Positions 23,989 to 34,500 of a stretch of DNA of 64,000 nucleotides are shown here, piece by piece. The stretch lies in NCBI GenBank assembly GCA_020740775.1, contig JAHEWK010000008.1, forward strand, positions 682,001 through 746,000. The letters are read 5' to 3'. Under the pieces are notes generated by a model that was not told where the DNA came from, searched no databases, and was given only the letters and a program-made list of their open reading frames with translations. This stretch comes from Ilyonectria destructans. Its lineage: Eukaryota; Ascomycota; Sordariomycetes; Hypocreales; Nectriaceae. How positions within the stretch are numbered: position 1 is the first letter of the stretch; the number at the start of each line of letters is the position of its first letter. The position numbers and the translations under genes are program-made.

Positions 23989-25152
23989 TTAACCCAAGCG
24001 CTGACCGCGACCACGGGTCTTCCACGAGTCTGGGAGAGGCCCCCTCGAGGCACCAGAGCTGGTGCCAGATGCTGGGTCTTCAGGTCGGATAGCTGTACCG
24101 AAGCCTCTCTCGAGAACCCGCGGCGTCTGTATGAGGCGCCTGACAAAGACAGGGGTGGCGAGGATATTAGGGCCACCGCCAAACTCGGGCCAAGTTCTAG
24201 ACAGGAAATCATACAGATGGGCAGCCACAAAACCCTCTAGCTGGAGCAACATGGCCATGTGACCTCCAGGGAAGAGGAGGTTGACTAGGATCATGGCGAT
24301 TGGCGTCAACTGGGCCGGGATGGTGATGAAGTAGAATGTGGCCTTCATACCCCGCTGATCCTGGGTCACGGTGTAGGCCATGGCGAGGATCAGGGCCCGG
24401 AGGAAGGTTTGGAATGGCAAAGCACACAAGTAGTTAATCATCTAGCAACATTGTTAATGTCGGTCACAGGAGGACAAATAAACAACAACGAGTGTTGTGG
24501 ATTTAGAAATGTAGGGAACTATAAAAACCACTCGAGCGAATTGAGAGTCGAACGAGCCATCCATAGATTCCCACCATGCCCACACCGCAGACCAACCCGA
24601 ATTTTGCGAATGATGGGCGGTCCGCAGTGCAGGGGTAATCTTCCTCATATTCAGGAACCGTGATAGCTGTGGATGCAAAGCACTATCCGGGCAGATAGAT
24701 GAGGGGGAAGGGGAGGGGCAAGGAGCGGAGCACAGGGTGGACGGGCGAAAGCTTACCAAAATCGTTCCACTGATAAACATCAAGTACCAGACGACGTCGG
24801 CCTTGCGCGGGAAGCGCGGGTTGCCAATTTCCAGCTGGGAAAGGTAATGGTAGAGGAAGTAGGAGTCAAACAGCAAACTGAGGCCGCTCCCAGTAATGAA
24901 ATAACATGTTACAAGGCGCCATATCTGGGGAGGCAACATCCAGAGGTAGAACGGGTGGTGAATGAACCAGTAGTATGGCAACAGGCCCAGGTGGACGCTG
25001 AGGGAGAGGACCACGGTAATAGAAGTCAGAGTCCTGGAGAGCAAGCATGGTTAGCATGGCTGTGATTGGAAGAGATGCGAGGGTAGCGCGGTGCAAACTT
25101 ACCTGGCAATGGGTGGCATCTGCCAGAAGGCATCGAGGAGATTTTCCGACAT
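23989..25152 (-). CDS. Derlin-family ER-associated degradation protein
   Basis: Three exons (25152-25103, 25033-24757, 24441-23989) give about 259 residues. Derlins are rhomboid-like ER membrane pseudoproteases that help extract misfolded proteins for proteasomal degradation. The start MSENLLDAFWQMPPIARTLT, several membrane segments, and the motif WRLVTCYF followed by GLSLLFDSYFLYHYL are typical. The C-terminal part after HLYDFLSRTWPEFGGG is Pro/Gly-rich and cytosolic. The first exon encodes only 17 residues, and intron 2 is 315 nt, long for this genome. Whether it corresponds to yeast Der1 or Dfm1 cannot be settled by eye; length and tail slightly favour Dfm1. Confidence 0.92.
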
Positions 25153-25748
25153 GTTGGGCAACTTTGCTCAATTGCGGTAGGCAGCAGGGGAAAATAGCAG
25201 TCAAAAGCACCAAAAGGCCACGGTCCAGGAGGCAGGTGTTTATGAAGGGGGAAGAGACGGAGACGGAGACAGTGCACTGGGCGTAGTGGCACCAGGCAAC
25301 GATGTACTCATCGTTGATGCTTGCGTGTCATCTTTGTTTTGGGAGAGATGAACGCGGAAGAGTTTAGAAGAAAGGGAATGGTGGTTATAAAGAAATTCCA
25401 GTAGGGCAAAATTGTGCTATAGCGGGGCGCGGGTGGGGACGGGAAGCTGTTCGCCGAGCTCCCGTGCGGTGAGGCTGATGTGAAGTGTGGCTGGTGCAAG
25501 GCCCACAACCGCCAAATTGCGGAGTGGTGTACGGGGATTGCTCGGCAAGAACTGGTGCAGCAAGGTGAGCTAGTCGCAGGAAACCTTCTCGTGTGGCCCT
25601 GCGTAGGTTACAGTACATGGCCTGACTGACGGATTGATTATTTCTTCTTTCCAATTACATTGATTGGCCTGAACGTTGTTCACACAGCCGATTGACACCC
25701 TCACAATAAACCACCACATCTCAATTGCACCAGCGACCCGCCGCTAAG
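25153..25748. promoter_or_regulatory. Divergent promoter between Derlin and a small membrane-protein gene
   Basis: A 596-bp region separates the two start codons, so both 5' ends must lie in it. I recognise no defined binding site and no open frame worth calling. Confidence 0.5.
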
Positions 25749-26137
25749 ATGCGTTCTGAGGGCATGAAGAGCGAGGAGGCGACCGATGCTGCCTGGGAAG
25801 CTACCAAGGGAGGTCTCACTGGAGCTGCGAAGTGGGGAGTCGGCGTCGCGATCTTGGGTGCGGCTGGGTATTTCTGGTCACCGGTGTATCGGGGCACAAC
25901 GATTCAGTTCAAAGTGTATGACCTCATCAAAGCATTTCATCCGTCAACGCTCACACGTCTCACAGGTACTTGCAAATGTCCGGTATGGTGCTGGGAGGCA
26001 TGATCCACGCCGACGGAAGTCTCAGGAAATACGAGCATGAGATGCGAGTGAGGAGGAGCTGGTTGCGGGAAAAGGCGAAGTGGGAGCAGTACGAAGCCTC
26101 GCTTGCAAGCGAGAATGAGAAGAAAGGGAACAACTAA
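25749..26137 (+). CDS. Small conserved fungal membrane protein, function unknown
   Basis: Two exons (25749-25915, 25966-26137) give about 112 residues. The N-terminal half is amphipathic (EEATDAAWEATKGGLTGAAK) and is followed by one membrane segment (WGVGVAILGAAGYFW) and then YLQMSGMVLGGMIHAD. The C-terminal third is a charged helix (LRKYEHEMRVRRSWLREK). The splice restores the frame through VYLQMSG, which I recall from short proteins in many filamentous ascomycetes. The layout suggests a mitochondrial inner-membrane protein, but no function can be assigned. It starts divergently from the Derlin gene. Confidence 0.82.
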
Positions 26138-26324
26138 TTCCACAATACTCACAGGGATTGTATAGCGCCATGGGATCTGCATGTATATCACGGAAAAGGC
26201 GGCCGTCGAGCTGTCCATGTAAAAATCACATCTCTTTCGTTCGGTTTATCTCACTTGTGTAGATGCCGTCCAACTCCAACGCCGAATCATGCAGCCGCTG
26301 TCATATCCCCCCGAGCACCCCGTC

Positions 26325-27500
26325 TTACTTGGAGGCTACTCGGAACCGTTTCGGGTCCATGTTGATCTTGCAAAGCCGCACAACACACCCGCTGAGCTGG
26401 AGCAAGGTCTGCACACCCTCCAGCACCTTCATGTGTGTGAAGCCAATCTCCTTGATGAACTCCAGTTTCGAGTGCTCACTGAGTGTGGGAATCGTCTTGG
26501 TGACCTTGAACATGGTGCTGATGATGTCGTGGCTCGAATATCCGAGATCCCACAGCTCCCGTAGCGTGTCCAATGCCGAGTCCACGTTGCCCTCGTAACA
26601 CGCCTTCAGCATCGCCTGCACCTTGATCGGGTGTGGTGAGTCGACTACCTTGAAGACATTGTCTCCCGACACGAATCCAAAACCGGCAAATGTGGACTGC
26701 AGGTTGTTGATGGCCTGTCGCATATCTCCCTCCGCGCTGAAAACCAATGCCGCCAGACCGTCGTCGCTGAATTCGACCTTTTCCGCCTCGATGATTTGCA
26801 TCAACCGCTTCACGACTTGGGCGTCGGTCAGCTTGGCATATCGTAGAATGGCGCATCTCGACTGCAGGGGCTCAATGATTTTGTTCGACTGATTGCAGGC
26901 GAATGCAAATCTGGTGGTGTTGGAATAGATCTCCATCGTTCGTCGGAGGGCTTGCTGGGCGCCAGATGTCATGCTGTCGGCCTCGTCGAGAATGATCAGC
27001 TTTTGGCGGCCGGGAGGCAGAGTGACCTTCTTCTGCGCGAATCCCTTGATTCGGTTTCGCACCACATCGATACCTAAGTAGAGAGTCAGCCAGGACTATA
27101 TAGGCTTCTGCATGAGGAGACAAACCTCGCTCGTCACTGGCATTGAGCTCCAGCACCGCTTCTTTGTACGAATCTCCCAGCATCTGTCGAGCTAGACACA
27201 GCACACTGGTCGTCTTTCCGATTCCAGGCATTCCCGAGATAATGACGTGTGGCATATTGCCCTCCTTGGCGATAATCTTGAGTCGCTCGATCGTCTCTGT
27301 GTTGCCCACGACATCGTCGAGGAAGATTGGGCGATACTTTTCCACCCTGCAAAAGCGTTAGTGAAGCTGCGTGACAGGGCGGAAGCGTCTGGGTCGCACC
27401 AAGGAAGTTCATAAGATGTTGAGTTGGAAGAAGACGACTGAGCTGCCTTGGAGGCAGCCGTGGACGACTCGCCACGTTCCTCTGGTTTTTGGGCCGCCAT
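26325..27500 (-). CDS. RFC4: Replication factor C small subunit (yeast Rfc4 type)
   Basis: Three exons (27500-27400, 27346-27126, 27073-26325) give about 356 residues. It is a clamp-loader AAA+ ATPase subunit that opens and loads PCNA at primer ends in the nucleus. Visible motifs in order are WVEKYRP, Walker [10 protein letters not shown] (residues 72-80), [13 protein letters not shown], Walker B LIILDEAD, sensor FACNQSNKI and the Arg-finger motif SRC. The RFC-specific C-terminal domain contains [13 protein letters not shown]. Intron phases close the frame exactly. It is divergently arranged with FCF1, with 349 bp between start codons and an MluI-box (ACGCGT) 73 bp upstream of the RFC4 start. 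Confidence 0.97.
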
Positions 27501-27849
27501 CGTGGAGTTGTGACTGAGATTGAAGAGTTGAATGTTGAATATTCAATCACTTTACGCGATCTGGAGGGGAAGACGCGTCGGGAACTTTGGCCTCAGCGCT
27601 GCCAGCTGCAATTTGAAGACGGTCCGTGCGCAACATCTGCAAGGGCCCCACCCGGCCACCGCTTTTCCCGTCTCCATGGCAAAATCCAGCCCGTGACAAC
27701 TTTTTGAGCCTCTGATTCTTCTGGCGACAACGAACAGAGATACCCCCCAAAACACGCTCCTACCGACCGCCGACGCCTGAAATCTGGACTCAACATCACT
27801 CTCGACACCCCGCGATCACACTTGCAGCCGATTTTCAGAACCATAAGCC
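27501..27849. promoter_or_regulatory. Divergent promoter RFC4 / FCF1
   Basis: A 349-bp region lies between the two start codons. It contains an exact MluI cell-cycle box, ACGCGT at 27573-27578, and a near match ACGCGA at 27554-27559, both on the RFC4 side. Replication genes are commonly MBF-controlled through such boxes in yeasts. Confidence 0.6.
27573..27578. promoter_or_regulatory. MluI cell-cycle box (MCB) candidate
   Basis: ACGCGT lies 73 bp upstream of the RFC4 start. The motif is palindromic. Function is inferred from the known MBF regulation of replication genes and is not shown here. Confidence 0.45.
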
Positions 27850-28528
27850 ATGGGTGTTGCGAAAAAGACCAGAAAATTTGGACAGGTGGGTTGGCCTTAT
27901 CGATAAGAGGCGCAATTGCGAAATTTCAAGATGCACTGTACTGACCAAATGCCCGTCTCAACAGGTGAAGCGAGTCATCGGCCGCCGCGATGCTCGGTTA
28001 AAGGAAAACCAGGCCAAGGCTGAGCTGGCCGCGAAGGAGAAGGCGGCCAAAAAGACCGTCGGCGGCGAGCTCGTCCGCGAGGCGCCCCAAATGCCCAGCA
28101 ACATGTTCTTCCAGCACAACACAGCCCTCGTGCCGCCCTACAACGTCCTCGTCGATACCAACTTCCTCTCCCACACCGTCCAGCGCAAACTATCGCTCGT
28201 CGACTCCATGATGGACTGCCTTTACGCCAAGTGCAACCCCATCATCACCTCGTGCGTCATGGCTGAGTTGGAGAAGCTGGGGCCCAAGTACCGCCTTGCG
28301 CTGCGCGTCGCCCGTGACGAGCGCTGGCAGCGACTCGAGTGCGACCACAAGGGTGTGTACGCCGATGACTGCCTCGTCGACCGCGTGCAGAAGAGCAGGA
28401 TATACATTGTCGGGACCAACGATAAGGCGCTGAAGCAGCGTCTAAGGAAGATTCCTGGTGTGCCGATTATGAGCGTGGCCAGGGCCAAGTACGTGATAGA
28501 GAGATTGCCAGGAGCACCGGATTCATAG
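27850..28528 (+). CDS. FCF1: rRNA-processing PIN endonuclease Fcf1 (Utp24)
   Basis: Two exons (27850-27885, 27965-28528) give about 199 residues. Fcf1/Utp24 is the small-subunit processome PIN nuclease that cleaves pre-rRNA early in 18S maturation, in the nucleolus. The first exon encodes only MGVAKKTRKFGQ. The second begins VKRVIGRRDARLKEN, and the PIN domain starts at VLVDTNFLS with Asp76 as a predicted metal ligand. Further acidic residues fall in the expected order (VMAELEKLG; YADDCLVDR; VGTNDKALKQRL). The end, LRKIPGVPIMSVARAKYVIE, is diagnostic of Fcf1. Length is normal. Confidence 0.97.
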
Positions 28529-28918
28529 AGCGTTTGTTTTTGATGAATTAGATAAAAATACTATTTTACGACCCATTACAATTGTTTGCCATGTATCCTT
28601 TGCCTTTTAACTTGTTGAGTGTCTCTCGATTGAACAGTGTCGCTCGCGTTGACCATATATTAAGTCCGCTCCGCTGCTGCTGGCTCCGGCGTTAAATCCC
28701 AGTGGATTCACGGAGCGCGGAGTCGCGGCTTTGCGACCCCAACTGTCTAAGCCACGTCAACTTCTTATTGCCTACAGGATTACTTCATCAACATACTCGC
28801 TTGACGATAAAAAATACCCTGTTCATCACGACACACTATTCTCCTCTAAATGCGCAGGACTTATTGAAAGCAGTCTATCACAAGTTGTCTCACACGTTGT
28901 CAAGTGGCCCGTGACGCA
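28529..28918. other. Spacer between FCF1 and a Zn2Cys6 gene
   Basis: A 390-bp region with the FCF1 3' end and the promoter/leader of the next gene. No gene is seen. Confidence 0.45.
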
Positions 28919-31558
28919 ATGGACTCCAGCCCCAACGACAACTCCTCCGCATCAGCCCAGGACCGCCAGAAGCGCTCGCGCATCGTCCTCTCCTGCTCGC
29001 CTTGCCGCGCCTCCAAGCTGAAGTGCGATCGCGGCCAGCCTTGCAGCCAGTGCGCCAAGAAAGACCGCGCCAACCAATGCCACTATGCACCTAAACCCGA
29101 GAGGAAACGCCCTTCAAAGGGCATGTCAGCCCGTCTCAAACGCCTGGAAGGCATGGTCCGCGAGATGATGGATACTGAGGCCTCTGCAGAGGCCGTTGCG
29201 GAAGCCTCTGCGCCTAAACCTGGGGATCAGGATGACGCGGTACCGGCGGGACCTGCGCTTCGCGGGCGAGTTGTGAGGGGAGAAAATGCAACGACGTATG
29301 TGGGAGCTACACACTGCATGGCCATGCTTGAGGATGTAAGTGGGTGCCAAGATATCTGGTATGCTTTTTATGTGTCCAGACTTCTAACAACATCTAGATT
29401 GAGGACCTGAAGAGCTACTTCGAGCAACCGGATGATACCGATGAGATTGAAGCTGGGGAGCTGGACTCATCAGAGTTGCTTCTGTTTGCCCGGGCTGGCC
29501 CTAGCAATCGTGAGGACTTGCTGAGCTACTTGCCAGAACGAAAGATTGCAGACAGGCTTATCACGAGATACTTTTCCTCTATGAGTCCGTCTCAACGTAA
29601 GTACAGGCTCGGGGAATCAACTAGTTGTCAGAAAGCTTACAAAGGACAGATATTATTCATCGACCAACCTTTACCAGAGCCGTGAGTGAGACTTGGAAGA
29701 CATGACCCTTGGTATATCTGACATCGAGACATAGTATGCCAAGTTCTGGAAAGATCCTAGCAAGGCCTCTCTGCACTGGATAGCCCAGCTTTTCATGATG
29801 CTTAGCCTAGGCGTCTTTTTCAACACATTTATAAACTTCAGCGAAGTTGAGGGTGACTCTCCGGACCAGCCTCTGGATAGGATCCGTCTCTACAAGACCT
29901 GCGCCGGATGGGCGCTGGCTTGGGGCAAGTATGCGCAGCCGACCATCACTACCCTTCCGGCATTTCTGCTCTACGTTGAGTCTCACTTTCTGTTCAACCG
30001 CGGCGCCCAGACAAATTGTTACATCCTCTCCGGCGTGTGTATGCGGCTGATGCTTAAGATGGGCTTACACCGGGACCCGAGCAAGTTGGCCAACATATCC
30101 CCCTTCGAGGGTGAGATGCGACGCCGCATGTGGAACATGGCCATCCAAGTTGAGCTGATCGTGTCGTTTCACATGGGCCTCCCGAGTATGCTCCAGGGTT
30201 TCGAGACCGACACGACAGTCCCGCGGAATCTACAAGATGACGACTTTGACGAGGACTCAGTCGACCTTCCACCCAGCCGCCCCCCTTCTGACTACACCAC
30301 GATGACCTACCCGATCTACAAGACCAACATCCTCCGCATCTTTGGCCAGATCGCGCGACAGGCACACGCCCTTACACCACCAAGCTACGCTGACGTCCTT
30401 AAGCTTGACAACTTGCTGCGCGAGACGTGGCGGACTGTGCCGTCGTTCATGCAAGTTCGCCCACTCGACGAGTGCGTTGGGGATCCCCCCACGCTTTTGA
30501 TCCAGCGCTTCGGGATCGCTAGCCTCTATAACAAGAGTCGCTGCGTGCTCCACCGGCGGTACCTGGCCGAGGCAGTTCCTAAGCGCGAGCATGACTATTC
30601 GCGGAAGCAATGCCTCGAGAGCGCGTTGACGCTCCTCGGCTTCCAGCATACCATTTGGGAGGCGTGCAGGCCGGGCCATGTTCTCAGCCAGAACGGCTGG
30701 TTCGTATCATCGCTCGCAGTGCACGACTACCTGCTGGCAGCCATGGTGCTGTACCTCGTTGTCAAAAACGAGCAGTACTCGGAGACAGGAGGCGAGTTTG
30801 ACTGGATGGCGCAGACGACACTGACACCTACCAAAGCGGAGCTCACTGACTTGATCAAGCGCTCATATTACATCTGGGCCGACGTAGCTGCCGACGTGCC
30901 CGATGTCAGGAAGACGGCCGATACGCTGGCCACCATGCTGGCCAAGTTGGGTAGCCCTGTGGATGGTCCGGCAAATATGCCAGGCGAGACACCGCACCCT
31001 CGGACAACGAGCACCGGTAACGACTCCTCTTCTCTGGGAACCTCCATGGGAGCACCATCGATGGATCCTAGCCCAATGGACACTCTTGGAAACGACTCAG
31101 ATCTTCTTTCGACTCTGGGACTTGGTACGACGGTTCCGGAAGCAGATGATACGGGATAGAGGTGCTGACTGCGACCTAGGTTCGACATCAGGGCCCGGGG
31201 TGAGCCAAACTCCCTTATCTCTGGGCCAGCCGGCTGAGGCGGCTACTAGCATGACCTTCCCAGGGATAGATGCCATCGCTGGTGGATTCTCAGGGGGGCT
31301 TGACTTTGATCCGTCGTGGATGGAGGAGACTGCGGCTACTATGGATTGGGTAAGAGATTGGGACATCACAAAAGGGACAGGGACACAAGCTAACGAGTTT
31401 GAAAGCGTTATCTCGACATTTCTCTCGCTCACAGTCATGATTCTGGGCGAAACGAGGACACGGGCCAAACGTGGATGGAGCGTCCTCCGCCACTGGAGGA
31501 CTTGGACATGATGGGGCCTGGTGGATGGGGACAAGCTCCCCCCGGGAACAATATTTAG
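28919..31558 (+). CDS. Zn2Cys6 fungal transcription factor
   Basis: Six exons (28919-29335, 29398-29596, 29650-29681, 29735-31124, 31180-31349, 31406-31558) give about 786 residues. The N-terminal binuclear zinc cluster has six cysteines spaced C-x2-C-x6-C-x5-C-x2-C-x8-C, starting at CSPCRASKLKC. A basic linker and a short heptad region (LKRLEGMVREMMD) suggest dimerisation. The middle homology region is clear: HIIHRPTFTRA, then LSGVCMRLMLKMGLHRDPS and EMRRRMWNMAIQVELIVSF. The C-terminus is Ser/Pro/Met-rich with acidic patches, a likely activation domain. Exon 3 is only 32 nt. The last intron is called with an AAG 3' splice site 12 nt after GCTAAC; the cytosine-AG site further on would truncate the protein. 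Target genes are unknown and no cluster surrounds it. Confidence 0.9.
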
Positions 31559-34500
31559 GGAATTTTGGTGAGATAAGGATGAAATGAGATCTTGGGCAGA
31601 GCTGAGACTGCTTCTATTTCCGGGTTGGCGCGGAAGATCACGTCTGAGATTAGGCTGAGGGGGTGGGCGAGCCGTACCTCCGCTCCAGTCTGCGGATCAA
31701 TCCGGACGGCCGCTCTGTCCTCCTTCCTGGCTGGACATGGACGCTCCTGCACGGCACGGGCGTAGTCGTGCAGGCAGATGAGCTTATCAGGAGGATGGTG
31801 TGGCTTGGAGTTAGTCGTGTGGACGGACGGACGTTCGCGCGGCGCAAGGAAGCGTCAAGCGTTATCTGGGGAAGGCAAATCTGGGGATGACCCCGCATCG
31901 CATCGCAGCACCCGTCTCACCACGCAGCCCGAGGATACCGCTGGAGCGAGTCTTTTGGTTCCGGAGCGTCATGGGTGTGGTCGTCTGTTGTTGAGTCGCC
32001 AGGCGGCTGGCATGCCGTGGCATCGTGGGATGTTGTGGTTGGTGCGTCGCCGTTGTGCGTCCAGTGCAGTGTAGCCACGACCTGAAGGGGTCCTGAAGGG
32101 GTCGCCGACGGGTAGTATGCGATGAAATCCATCAATATCCAGGCCTCCAGGGGATGAGCTTTGTGTGGCGGCCGATAGCAACGAACCCAATTGTTCCGTC
32201 CGTCAGCGTGAGGTGACAATGCCTGCTTTTTGCGCCATGCCGCAGTTTCACATACTTAGGCACTAATACACGTCGGTGAGTGAGCGATGGCGTATTCGCA
32301 TGCGCGTTGCTGGCCTCAGTCTTTGTGGCTAATTAGGCTTGGACCGCCTGGCTGATAACATGGCGACACAACATGTCATGTAAGGAGCTCTCGCTCAGAG
32401 ATACGCTCAGACAATCATTAATTACAGCACAGGGCTCGTGCCACGCAAGACACAAAGCCGCAGGGGTCATGACGTAGTACATGAGCAATCCGCTGGGCAG
32501 AGCCGCGCACCCGGCCGACGCCACAAGGCCGACCGCCGAAACCTCCGCGGAGATGTTCAATCCGGACGGCATCGCCCTGTGCGCCACGCTGGGATCGGGA
32601 CGACTGAATCGTTTGTTGGGCGGTTGTGAGCGTGTCAATCCATGCCCGCATCAGGATGGGAGTTATTGTATCACTTGCATCCACATCCCAGAGACACGCA
32701 GTCAAACGACCAAGAGGGCCTTTTGTACGTAATTGCATACACGACTCTGGCCGAAGGGGAGGCATTTCCTCATCGACGATGCAGAAATACCCGCCGGCGT
32801 TGTACCGAATACTTGCTCGGCTGCGCTCTGCTTCAACACGTGTGTATGCGACATGTCGGGCGGAAATGACGACGGGCTTGGCTCCGGGGGGAGGGCATAA
32901 TCCTGTCACTGTCCCACGTCTAGGTCTGTTTCGACGAGCTCGACTCAACTTTCACCGACATGAGCATCAACCCGCAAAAACAACAGGTGACTGAGTTAGT
33001 GTACGCGCCTCTCTTGTTTTGGTGATGTGAATCTTCCAGAATGGCGGGTCGTTCTAGGGCCACGGAGTAGCGCGCCGATTGCAGCATGGGAGGCGAAGCG
33101 TCTAATCTGGATTGTGGTGGACTGACACCCCGCAACAAGCTGTCGAGACCCATCTGCTCCGTCACCTTGCGGGACGGCCATCGCCTTAAGCCGCCAGCTT
33201 GACTAGTAACTGTAAAAAAAAAATCTCTTTCGAGTCTCGGCTGGTGGCGGGTGCTTGCACCATGGGTACTGAGAAACAGCACGGCTTAGACAGCACGGCG
33301 GAGACACATGGGCACCCGGACATGGCAAACTCGCAGTTGCATGTCGCTGTGCTTGGCAGATGGCTCCCGGGAGACGGGAAATGCTTGCAACAACACCATG
33401 TCACCGAGACAAGAGATTGGTTCTAGGGCGTGAAATGGTCACAGGGCGTGAGATCGCCATGCTGACAGGAAATTTGATGATTGAAGCCCTGCTGCAGCGA
33501 GACTTGAGGAGGGGTTGCCATCCAGCCATGTGGTGGCGAGCTTATGCCTTTGGCGCCAGTTCTGTTTGAGGCCGCTTCCAACACGGGCCTCTAGAAATGG
33601 GCATGGCTGGAGCTGGGCCACTGATTTGCACCAAATCTGGGGGAAGAGATGCAGTGCAGGGAAGTCGAGCAGGGTGCAGAGAGCAAACTAGCCGGCTGAA
33701 TGCGAGCTTGCGTCCAAGGACGAAGTGGACGCCGCCGGCGCAAGGAAGCGGCGTCGTCAACAAAAAGTTGGTGGTTTTCACGTCGGGTGACCAGAGGCGA
33801 TAGATCCATCTCCGTCGACGACGCCGCTATCAGAGGGCGGGTAGCAAATGGGCAGGGCCAAGGCTGGCGCGTTGGTAACTTGGATGAGAAATGGAATCGG
33901 GGTAAAATTTTCTGACTGGAGAGCTGCGCGGAGCGGCCTCGAAACTTTTACCTAATTCCCACGCTACTCGGCATTTGACTCCATGTTCATCGTGGGTGTG
34001 GTCGTGGACGGGGTTCGACCTGTGTGTGGACTGTGGGCTGGGGGACCCGGCTGGCGGGTGCGTGCCTGGTGCGCTTTGCCTAACAGCTAACAGCTGTTGG
34101 CGTGCTGGGGCTCTGAATTAATCATTCTTGGCTCTGGCTAACATGGGCTTTGGGCTCCGGGCTCTTGCAGAGGGGGGCCGCCGAGGGGGACTACTGCGTA
34201 GTACTACGAAGTCGGTTGGAAATAAACGAAGCTGATGGTCACTTGGTTCACGATCCAAGACCAAAGAGACCAGTCTCGGCCGGGCGGGCGAAGGCGACAT
34301 GAGATGAGGCCATGTCATAGAATCGAGTGTCATTACATGTTACCGACGTATGTAGTACCTCCCGACGTCACTTCCTACCCACCTAGGTACCGAGCACACT
34401 GGGAAATGATGGCTGTTCGCATTGATTGTAAAGGGCCGTTGTCTCCTTGTCCCGCGACTAGGCGTTGCCCCTGCCCTGGTGAGTTTGGCCGTTCGGGCTG

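Noticed and set aside
32418..32948. A 176-codon minus-strand frame
   Set aside because: No recognisable domain or start context, and it is in a tract full of unsupported frames.
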